From the NCBI RefSeq assembly GCF_021190955.1, contig NZ_JAIOAO010000003.1:682001-746000 (forward strand): a stretch of 64,000 bases of DNA, given 5' to 3'. The notes below the pieces were generated by a model. That model saw nothing but the letters and a program-made list of their open reading frames with translations, did no database searches and had not been told where the DNA came from. Shown one piece after another: positions 57,366 to 64,000 of the stretch (position 1 is its first letter; each line of letters starts with the position of its first letter). A program made the translations under genes and the position numbers. This stretch comes from Parachryseolinea silvisoli. Its GTDB lineage: Bacteria; Bacteroidota; Bacteroidia; Cytophagales; Cyclobacteriaceae.

Positions 57366-59999
57366 ATGCGCCAGCAATCCGGACAACCACCTGTTACGGC
57401 CCTGCGCTTTCTGCGATGGTTCTGCCCACCGGCACTATACGAAGGTATCGAAGGCGATTTGCTCGAACAATTTGAAATAGATCGTGCTGCTGTCGGCCAT
57501 CGCATCGCCCGTCGCCGGTTTACCTGGCAGGTGCTGCGCTTTTTCCGCCCCGGCATACTGCTGCGAAACAAAATCTCATACACCCTAACCCCCGCATCGA
57601 TGATACAAAACTACGGCAAGGTCATGCTGCGCGTCCTGTGGAAGCAAAAGACCCAGTCAGCCATTCACATCTTTGGCCTCACCATGGGGTTGGCCTTCGC
57701 CTTGATGACCGGCATCTTTGTCGACCAGGAGCTTCGCGTAAACAACTCGTTGCGCGACGTCGATCGCCTGTACATGGCAGAAACTACCACGACCGACGGT
57801 GCTTTCTGGCATCCCTTCCTATCACCCGCCCCGCTGGCAGCGGTAGTCACTGAACAGTATCCCTCGTTGTTTGAAGGATACTATCGCTACTGGGACAAGA
57901 TGATCACCGTGTCCAGGGAAGACCAGCACTTCCGTATTCAGAGCCTGATCGGCGACTCGACGCTGATCTCGTTCCTGGGGCTGCCGGTACTGCATGGTGA
58001 CGTCGTAAAGCCCTTTCGCGATACACGCTCCATGGTAGTCACGCGGACTACCGCGCTCCGGTTCTTTAATCGCACAGACGTAATAGGAGAGATCCTCACA
58101 CTGTCGGGTGAGTCGGGCGATAACAAGCGCTACGACTATACAATAACCGCCGTCCTCGACGACCTGCCTCGAAACTCCATCACCGATTTGTTGGACATGA
58201 ATGCACAGATTTTCCTGTGCCTGCAAAAAAACGATGTATATAAGTTGAACGACCCCGGGAAATGGGAGAGTGGCGTTATGGTTAGCTACCTCAAGCTCCG
58301 CACAGGCGCCATGCGTTCAGATGCCGAACGGGCTATTGCTAAAATCATGCAGACGCAAACGCCCGAGTCCCTACGCAAGCTTATCGTATCGCTCAATCCG
58401 TTGCGTACCTACTACCTGGAGGCAAACGACGGCCGCGTCAGGAAACTTATCTATACCGTATCGGCCATAGCCGTTTTTATCCTGGTGCTTGCTGTGATTA
58501 ATTTTATTAACATCACGATTGGCAGCGCCTTAGGGCGCCTCCGCGAGATTGGCGTGCGCAAGGCCATTGGCAGTCGGCGGGGGCAGCTCATCACCCAGTT
58601 CTTGTCGGAGTCGATGGCCCTTAGCATCGGAGCGTTCCTGCTGGCATTGGTAGTATACATGCTGGCGCGTCCCTATGCGAGTGATGTGTTGGGTATCGCC
58701 CTGCCTGCGCTCGGTGAGCTGAGTATTAAGTTCACCGGCGTGATGCTGTTGCTTACGCTCACCGTCGGACTGCTCGCCGGTGCCTATCCGGCTTTCCTGC
58801 TTTCATCCTACAATGCCGTCGAATCACTTCGTAACAAGGCCTCATCGCTCAAGGCGGGCGGTGGCCTTTCGCGGTCCCTCGTAGCCATGCAATTTATACT
58901 GGCCATCGGTGTCTTTGCATTCTCCATCGTCATCACACGCCAGGTAGCATTCTTCTTACAAAAAGACCTCGGGTATAACAAAGACTATGTGTTGACAATC
59001 TCATCCGTTCCGCGTCGCTGGTCCGAAGAAGGTGTGCGTACGATGGAAGCCGCGCGACTGGAATTCCTGGCCTTACCGATGGTGAAAAATATAAGCCTGT
59101 CCTGGGAAATCCCCGCCGGCAACTATGGCAATCAGCTACAGTTCTATCGCCAGGGTGTGGAAGAAGACAAAGCTGTCGACATGCCCATGCTGATGACCGA
59201 CGAACATTTTGCCGATACCTACGGTATTCCCATGAAGGAAGGTACATTCCTGGCAGACGAACAACATACCTGGCACCTGGGGGACCTCGTCGTCAATGAG
59301 TCCGCCGGCAAAACACTCGGCGTGGGCGTAGGCGATAAGGTGCGAATAAAAGGCGACACGGTCGTGTTCACTGTCGCCGGTATCATCAAAGACTTTCACT
59401 TCTTTTCCCTCCACGAAAATGTGAAGCCCATGGCCTTCTTACACACCCGTGGCACGAAGGCCTTCCGGCATTTCTCGATCAAGCTGGAGGCGGGCGATAT
59501 GGCCGGCGCTGTGGCCGCCGTAGAAGCGAAATGGCGCCAGGTATTTCCCGACGACCCTTTCGTATATGCCTTCATGGACCAGGAACTGGCCAAACTGTAT
59601 AAGAATGAAATTCGATTGAAAAAAGCCTCCAATCTGGCGACAGGGCTGATGCTTGTTATTGTCTTCACCGGCGTGTTTGGGATGGTATCGCTCGCGGTAT
59701 CGAAGCGCACCAAAGAAATGGGCATTCGCAAAGTATTGGGCGCATCCGTCGACAGTATCATTCTACTTATGTCGAAACCGTATCTCATCCTGATTGGCCT
59801 GGCCTGCGCCGTGGCCACGCCGTTGGCCTATTACTTCAGTATACAGTGGCTACAGGCATTTACCTACCGGCTGCCGCCGGCATGGTGGTGCTTTGTGTTG
59901 CCCGTCGTGGCCATCCTGACGTTAACCCTGCTGTTAGTGGCCGCCAGATCCCTGCGCACGGCATCGGCCAATCCCACACGTGCCCTGCGGTATGAATAA
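57366..59999 (+). CDS. FtsX/MacB-type permease with N-terminal permease prefix domain
   Basis: 877-aa membrane protein. Residues 1-85 (PPALYEGIEGDLLEQFE, then FTWQVLRFFRPGIL) are the permease prefix domain 2 found in PadR-linked permeases. The first membrane helix is HIFGLTMGLAFALMTGIFV (about 103-121). Two MacB-type periplasmic domains alternate with FtsX membrane units, and the end SANPTRALRYE is typical. The KEMGIRKVLGAS coupling segment is present. The gene starts 2 bp after padR, so co-transcription and control by PadR are likely. No ATPase is near. Confidence 0.9.
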   Translation: MRQQSGQPPVTALRFLRWFCPPALYEGIEGDLLEQFEIDRAAVGHRIARRRFTWQVLRFFRPGILLRNKISYTLTPASMIQNYGKVMLRVLWKQKTQSAIHIFGLTMGLAFALMTGIFVDQELRVNNSLRDVDRLYMAETTTTDGAFWHPFLSPAPLAAVVTEQYPSLFEGYYRYWDKMITVSREDQHFRIQSLIGDSTLISFLGLPVLHGDVVKPFRDTRSMVVTRTTALRFFNRTDVIGEILTLSGESGDNKRYDYTITAVLDDLPRNSITDLLDMNAQIFLCLQKNDVYKLNDPGKWESGVMVSYLKLRTGAMRSDAERAIAKIMQTQTPESLRKLIVSLNPLRTYYLEANDGRVRKLIYTVSAIAVFILVLAVINFINITIGSALGRLREIGVRKAIGSRRGQLITQFLSESMALSIGAFLLALVVYMLARPYASDVLGIALPALGELSIKFTGVMLLLTLTVGLLAGAYPAFLLSSYNAVESLRNKASSLKAGGGLSRSLVAMQFILAIGVFAFSIVITRQVAFFLQKDLGYNKDYVLTISSVPRRWSEEGVRTMEAARLEFLALPMVKNISLSWEIPAGNYGNQLQFYRQGVEEDKAVDMPMLMTDEHFADTYGIPMKEGTFLADEQHTWHLGDLVVNESAGKTLGVGVGDKVRIKGDTVVFTVAGIIKDFHFFSLHENVKPMAFLHTRGTKAFRHFSIKLEAGDMAGAVAAVEAKWRQVFPDDPFVYAFMDQELAKLYKNEIRLKKASNLATGLMLVIVFTGVFGMVSLAVSKRTKEMGIRKVLGASVDSIILLMSKPYLILIGLACAVATPLAYYFSIQWLQAFTYRLPPAWWCFVLPVVAILTLTLLLVAARSLRTASANPTRALRYE

Positions 60000-60039
60000 A
60001 AAAAAGAGGTCCTGCGAACAGCATGTTGCAGGGACCTCT
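59998..60039 (-). terminator. Intrinsic terminator for the Calx-beta lipoprotein gene
   Basis: On the minus strand a stem of about 11 bp (arms 60005-60015 and 60028-60039, one bulge) is followed by eight T (59998-60005). It lies 15 bp past the stop at 60055. The stop codon of the convergent permease falls in the A/T tract. Confidence 0.85.
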
Positions 60040-60054
60040 AACAGTATGTATTTA

Positions 60055-61416
60055 CTAGCGTTTGTAACTCCGCAGCGTCGTCTTCAGACGATCGGAGCGA
60101 TCTCGGATCTTCGCCGGCAATGCTTTCAACGAAGGGCGGCGGCTGCCATCCTCGGCCACTGTGATATTGGAAATATCGACATAGGCGCCGTCTGTTTTGT
60201 AGAACGTCTGGGCAATGAAAGGTATCTGACCGGATTGTTGATCCCAGGTGTTGTTAATATTGTCCAGCGTATAGGTGGCGTCAAAAGCTACGTCATCTTC
60301 CAGGAAGTCGCCATCGGCAAACGTCACATGCACGACGCTGAAGCCGAGGTCGTCGACTGTACCACTATAGTAGATAAAGCTGAGTCCGAAATCGGCATCC
60401 GAAATGTCGAGCGCATCAGGAATAATAATGCTTTCAGCACCCTCCGTGTCCGGAAAAGCAGACGCAACGAAAGGACCGAGGTCCTCGCCGGGATCAGCGG
60501 CCCACAAGAGAAGGTCCATGTCAACGCCGGCTTCCGCATTCCAAAAGAGTAGAATCGCTCTTCCATCCTCCTGGTTAAGTTGAATCTTCGCCGGTGCCGG
60601 CGCTACTTGTGCAGCAACGGAATTTGATGTCAGCGAAATTTCAATGGTTTCGTCATTCTCCAGGAAGAAATCGGAGTAAATGTGAAGATCGATTTTAGCA
60701 GTAGTAGCACCTTTTTCAATTACAATCTTACCATCCTCACCGTTCACAACATAGTAGTCGGTAAATCTTGACGCGTCATTATCAAACGCTTTCATAGAAT
60801 CGAGCGCGTTGCCCGCCAGGGTATAGCTCAAGGTCAGCTTTTCAGGAGCAGCCTTGCTTAGCGTTAGCAGCACCGAAAGGTCGCGTGCATCTTCGCTCGT
60901 AACAATGCTCGGTTCATCGAACGAGATCTGTACGACGTCGCCTTCGTCCTCATCGTCCAGGATCGTTACTTTGGTCGTATTGTCCTCCGCAATATCTACA
61001 TTGTCGACATCGACATCGTCCAGGGTGATGTCGATGGTTTCGTTACCCTCATAGGTCCCGTCGGAAACAATTTGGATCTCGATCCCGCCGCTGGTTTCTC
61101 CTTTCTTGATGTCAACCTCGCCATGATCGCCAATGATTTCATAGTCGGCAGCCGCGCCCGACGATGCCGCGGTCAATTTATCGATGGCTGTTCCGGCCAG
61201 TGTATACGACACTGTCAGATCTTCCGTTGCCGCGCGATCCAGCACAATATTTACAGTAAGGACACCACTGCCTTCGCCGGCGGATACCGTACTTTTTTCA
61301 AAAGAAACAGTGGCGCGGGGCGTTGGCTCATTATCGTCGTCCTTACACGCCGATAGACTTACACCAACAACAGCCAGCGCAAGCAAAGATTTGGTAATTG
61401 GATAAGGGTTTCGCAT
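60055..61416 (-). CDS. Calx-beta domain surface lipoprotein
   Basis: 453-aa lipoprotein with lipobox LSAC (C24) followed by KDDDNE, the acidic stretch of Bacteroidota surface-export signals. Two Calx-beta domains are visible: about 35-155 (VSFEKSTVSAGEGSGVLTVNIVLD to TKVTILDDED) and about 165-280 (ISFDEPSIVTSEDARDLSVLL). These usually bind calcium. The C-terminal 170 residues have strand-like segments and an acidic, Asp-rich composition but no domain I recognise. It is the last gene of the SusD-led operon and is followed by a terminator. Confidence 0.85.
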   Translation of the reverse strand: MRNPYPITKSLLALAVVGVSLSACKDDDNEPTPRATVSFEKSTVSAGEGSGVLTVNIVLDRAATEDLTVSYTLAGTAIDKLTAASSGAAADYEIIGDHGEVDIKKGETSGGIEIQIVSDGTYEGNETIDITLDDVDVDNVDIAEDNTTKVTILDDEDEGDVVQISFDEPSIVTSEDARDLSVLLTLSKAAPEKLTLSYTLAGNALDSMKAFDNDASRFTDYYVVNGEDGKIVIEKGATTAKIDLHIYSDFFLENDETIEISLTSNSVAAQVAPAPAKIQLNQEDGRAILLFWNAEAGVDMDLLLWAADPGEDLGPFVASAFPDTEGAESIIIPDALDISDADFGLSFIYYSGTVDDLGFSVVHVTFADGDFLEDDVAFDATYTLDNINNTWDQQSGQIPFIAQTFYKTDGAYVDISNITVAEDGSRRPSLKALPAKIRDRSDRLKTTLRSYKR

Positions 61417-61471
61417 GATATTAAGATTTAGGTTTTGTAACGGATTATGGATGTAGTAAAGTATAGGTTTA

Positions 61472-62845
61472 TTATTGTGATGAAATTAAAAGCGTACTCC
61501 AGCCCGTGCACGGGTTACTGAATTCATAGACCCCGTCGCTGTATCGGAAAACGTAGGTGGTACCACCGTCCGTCAGGTGCTCAATATAGGTTTGGACCGC
61601 CGCCAGGTTTGCCGCTGAGGTCTGGGCATCACCGAACTGACTGATCTCCGGCGCAAAATTGAACTTCAGGTTGTTGTCTTCCAGGATCGGCACAAACTCC
61701 CACAACGCAAAGGTGATGGTGCCGTCTGGATTCTGTATCCGAAATCCAATGGCATTCAACACCGAGCCGTCGCCCAGGGAGTAATTGTAATATAACTGAA
61801 TATGCGTGGGTGTATTGATGTCAGCCGTTACTTGCTCATAGGCCGACTCCCCCAGGTACGCCACGTTGGCAGGAGGAGCCGAGAAGAAATCGTAGTCTGT
61901 AAAGGTCGCACCACTGGCGTCTGCTACCGATGTTTCCAACAAGACATTGTCGCCTGCCGAGGTCACACCTCTGTAGGCGTGCAACGGGATGGGGTCGGCG
62001 CACAGGTTTAGTTCGGTATTCTCCAGGCCCTTTACCTGGACGCCTTTCAGCGAAGTGGCAATGCCGACAAACGTTCCCGCCAGCGGCGTGTCAAAAACAA
62101 TGGAATCGTTCTTCAGATAATAACCCGTGGTGAAGTTTAGCTGTTGCGTATTGGCTGTGTTACTTTTCCTGGAGGCGGAGGAGATCGTCAGCACCCGATA
62201 AGATTCCTGCAGCGACATATAAAAAATCAAATCCTTGTTGGTATAGGTCATCTGTAGCGATGTCGTAATCTTGTGCAGATCGGCCGTCATGGTAGTGAGC
62301 TTCTGAGCCACTTGCAGGCCGAGGGCGTTTAGGTCATTTTCGGTCGCCTCTTCGAATAATAGCTGAGTGGGGTTGGAAGCATCTGATTTACTGCTAAACA
62401 GCAATGACCCGTTTTCGTTTTTACGCACATAGTTAAACTCAAACTCGGCGCCAAACGTAGCGCGGTCGAATTCGAAGAGATACGCAAAGAACGAGTAGTT
62501 CTCCATGATGAGTTCCAGGCCCAGGGAGCTGTCGATACGATAACCGACGGTTTGCTCGTAAAATTTGCCGTCGTCGGCGCCCAGATCGGTCTTGATCGTT
62601 ACTTTGTTATCATCCTGGAAATCGAGCAATACCAGAAACGATCCATAACCTTCCTGCGGTGTATAGAGCAATTTCCAGCCGTGCGCCGGGTCCACCAGGC
62701 TGCTTTTCAAATTGGCCTTGGCTTCGGCAATACGTTCGTCCGCCGACTTGTCGAATTTATTGAAATCGTCATCCTTACAGCCCGACAGTAAAAGCACGAA
62801 GCAGAACAACGTTAAAGGAATTGATTTTTTTATCGGTAAATACAT
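61472..62845 (-). CDS. DUF4302 domain lipoprotein
   Basis: About 457 aa. Lipobox LLLSGC (C23) with KDDDFNKFDKSADERIAEA next, typical of DUF4302 surface lipoproteins of SusCD loci. GWKLLYTPQEGYGSF and DNKVTIKTDLG are the DUF4302 start. I use the ATG at 62845; an ATG at 62854 adds three residues. It starts 19 bp after the metallopeptidase stop. The function is unknown; the family co-occurs with SusC/SusD and zinc metallopeptidases. Confidence 0.87.
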   Translation of the reverse strand: MYLPIKKSIPLTLFCFVLLLSGCKDDDFNKFDKSADERIAEAKANLKSSLVDPAHGWKLLYTPQEGYGSFLVLLDFQDDNKVTIKTDLGADDGKFYEQTVGYRIDSSLGLELIMENYSFFAYLFEFDRATFGAEFEFNYVRKNENGSLLFSSKSDASNPTQLLFEEATENDLNALGLQVAQKLTTMTADLHKITTSLQMTYTNKDLIFYMSLQESYRVLTISSASRKSNTANTQQLNFTTGYYLKNDSIVFDTPLAGTFVGIATSLKGVQVKGLENTELNLCADPIPLHAYRGVTSAGDNVLLETSVADASGATFTDYDFFSAPPANVAYLGESAYEQVTADINTPTHIQLYYNYSLGDGSVLNAIGFRIQNPDGTITFALWEFVPILEDNNLKFNFAPEISQFGDAQTSAANLAAVQTYIEHLTDGGTTYVFRYSDGVYEFSNPCTGWSTLLISSQ

Positions 62846-62864
62846 AATGACCATGGGTAGAAGG

Positions 62865-63743
62865 TTATTCAGATAGTTTCTCTTGAACAAGGGCTCGGAT
62901 CTCCAGCAAGTCTACGCCGGTATACTGCTTGTAATGCGCCAGAATTGCATTGTACTTCTGGCGGATCAACGCACGTCCCTCGTTTCGGGCGAAACAATCT
63001 GCCGTGGCACAGTTTGCCTCGTCATCGTAATAACGCTCATAGAAATTCGGGTAGTACAGCATAAACGCAACCGTCTCGGCAAAATCTTCATTGAATGCGC
63101 TGGTGGCATAAGGCGATACAAAGCCGCGCTGCAGCGCCTCTTCATCACTCAGCACAAACCACGATCCCGAAGAAGAATAGCCTTGCGGAGAGATGCTCTG
63201 AAAGTTGGGTGGCAACTTAAAGTTTTGGTGCATCACGTGCGCAAACTCGTGGTAGATGGTGCCAAGTTGCAGGAACAGCCATTGTTGGTCGAGCGTGTCA
63301 ATGTAGTTCACACGCGACAGTGTTATCCGTGCGCCCGCATCCGCCGTACCCAGGATTTCCGTGCCATCGGCGTTGTAAATGGTAGAACCAATGAACACGA
63401 CTTCGGAAGGCACGTACCGTTTAAAGAACTTGCTACCATTCGGCACGCTAACGAATGGCTCAATCCAATAGCTTTCTAAGAATTTCAGCATTGGAATAAC
63501 ATTATCGCGATCGGGCGGTGTCACCCGCTTGCTTGGATCTACGTATCGATCCACATAAGCATATCGTACGGCGATGCTATAGGGCTTGACGAAATTCTGT
63601 TGAATATAAACGTCCAACTCGTCTGTTGACGGAGTTGTTTCTCGCTGCGGAATAGTAACGTCGTCGCTTTGGTAGCAGGCAACCATCAGGAGCAACGGGC
63701 CGGCTAGCAATAACGAGGAAATTTTGGTGATGATATGTTTCAT
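62865..63743 (-). CDS. Putative zinc-binding metallopeptidase lipoprotein (SusD-associated)
   Basis: 292-aa lipoprotein (lipobox LLMVAC, C23). The zincin motif HEFAH is at 165-169, with a later NEDFAETVAFML as the likely third-ligand region. This matches the putative zinc-binding metallopeptidase family found with SusC/SusD and DUF4302. The ATG at 63743 begins the signal peptide; an upstream start at 63776 is not signal-like. It starts 22 bp after the SusD stop codon. Confidence 0.87.
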   Translation of the reverse strand: MKHIITKISSLLLAGPLLLMVACYQSDDVTIPQRETTPSTDELDVYIQQNFVKPYSIAVRYAYVDRYVDPSKRVTPPDRDNVIPMLKFLESYWIEPFVSVPNGSKFFKRYVPSEVVFIGSTIYNADGTEILGTADAGARITLSRVNYIDTLDQQWLFLQLGTIYHEFAHVMHQNFKLPPNFQSISPQGYSSSGSWFVLSDEEALQRGFVSPYATSAFNEDFAETVAFMLYYPNFYERYYDDEANCATADCFARNEGRALIRQKYNAILAHYKQYTGVDLLEIRALVQEKLSE

Positions 63744-63765
63744 ACGGAAAAAGTCGATGGGGTGA

Positions 63766-64000
63766 TTAACGTTCATTGGGAGTAAGTCCGCCGATGTCGA
63801 TGGCCGCCTGCGGTATCTGTATTATCTTACGCTTGTCAGTAGCTTCGAGGGTGATAATGCTTCCGTCCTGTAACCGGTGTTGCACGGGATAGCCATAGCG
63901 CTTGATGTCGAACCAGCGAAGACCCTCATGAATAAACTCTTTCTGTCGCTCTTCCAGGATATATGTCAGCGCGTTAAGCTGATTGTTGGAGCTGTTGTAG
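63766..64000 (-). CDS. SusD/RagB family nutrient-binding lipoprotein, C-terminal fragment (cut by window edge)
   Basis: The final 77 codons are in the window and the 5' part lies beyond base 64000. The translated tail has LEERQKEFIHEGLRWFDIKRYG, which is the SusD C-terminal signature (E-R-x-x-E-F-x-x-E-G-x-R-W-x-D-x-K-R), and ends IIQIPQAAIDIGGLTPNER. SusD proteins bind glycans or peptides at the cell surface with a SusC TonB-dependent transporter, expected upstream. Confidence 0.85.
   Translation of the reverse strand, partial: YNSSNNQLNALTYILEERQKEFIHEGLRWFDIKRYGYPVQHRLQDGSIITLEATDKRKIIQIPQAAIDIGGLTPNER

Overview
The window looks like chromosomal DNA of a Bacteroidota bacterium, most likely a gliding or soil member of the order Cytophagales (a Chryseolinea/Ohtaekwangia-like organism is my guess, from recall of gene content, not from a search). 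Reasons: PorP/SprF-type proteins and gliding-type C-terminal sorting domains of the type IX secretion system (T9SS), a SusD C-terminus, lipoproteins with acidic residues after the lipobox cysteine, TAnnTTTG-type -7 boxes, and a metH split into two genes. GC content is moderate and coding density is high. I see no tRNA, rRNA, CRISPR array, prophage or intact insertion sequence.

Layout. 0-10.6 kb: a YwqK-repeat/outer-membrane protein, an FAD-dependent oxidoreductase, an M61 peptidase, a CoA-binding protein, gyrB and ppk1. 10.7-23.1 kb (minus strand): a T9SS surface block with two PorP/SprF-like proteins, each next to a very large secreted protein (1103 and about 2198 aa) carrying FG-GAP repeats, Ig-like modules and a gliding-type C-terminal domain. 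23.4-30 kb: an outer-membrane protein, a Ppx/GppA phosphatase, then a SAM-I riboswitch followed by metH (two genes) and metF. 30-34.6 kb: a TPR sensor-like protein with only a phosphotransfer helix pair, an FtsX-type permease and a SnoaL-like protein. 35-44.5 kb: a tightly packed glycogen/maltodextrin-to-trehalose operon (GH57 amylase, glgX, treZ and a treY-malQ fusion). 44.5-52.5 kb: a lipoprotein, a Nei-like glycosylase, a pair of 5'-truncated genes that face away from each other, a response regulator, a GH20-like hydrolase, cysE-cysM, an SGNH hydrolase and dps. 52.5-60 kb: PBP1A, a Pif1-like helicase, and a padR-permease pair with a conspicuous repeated operator. 60-64 kb (minus strand): SusD (partial), a zinc metallopeptidase lipoprotein, a DUF4302 lipoprotein and a Calx-beta lipoprotein.

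How genes work together. The metH/metF block regenerates methionine under SAM feedback through the riboswitch. glgX, GH57, TreZ, TreY and MalQ together would turn storage alpha-glucan into trehalose while recycling short maltodextrins. cysE-cysM make cysteine from serine. The PorP/SprF-plus-giant-protein pairs resemble the SprF/SprB arrangement used for surface adhesins. The SusD-metallopeptidase-DUF4302-Calx-beta block looks like a surface nutrient-capture locus whose SusC would lie just beyond the right edge.

The observations I find most worth checking are the double-truncation scar at about 46.72 kb, the two 26-bp repeats in front of padR, the treY-malQ fusion, two related 11-bp tandem arrays far apart, and the kinase-like protein that lacks an ATPase domain.
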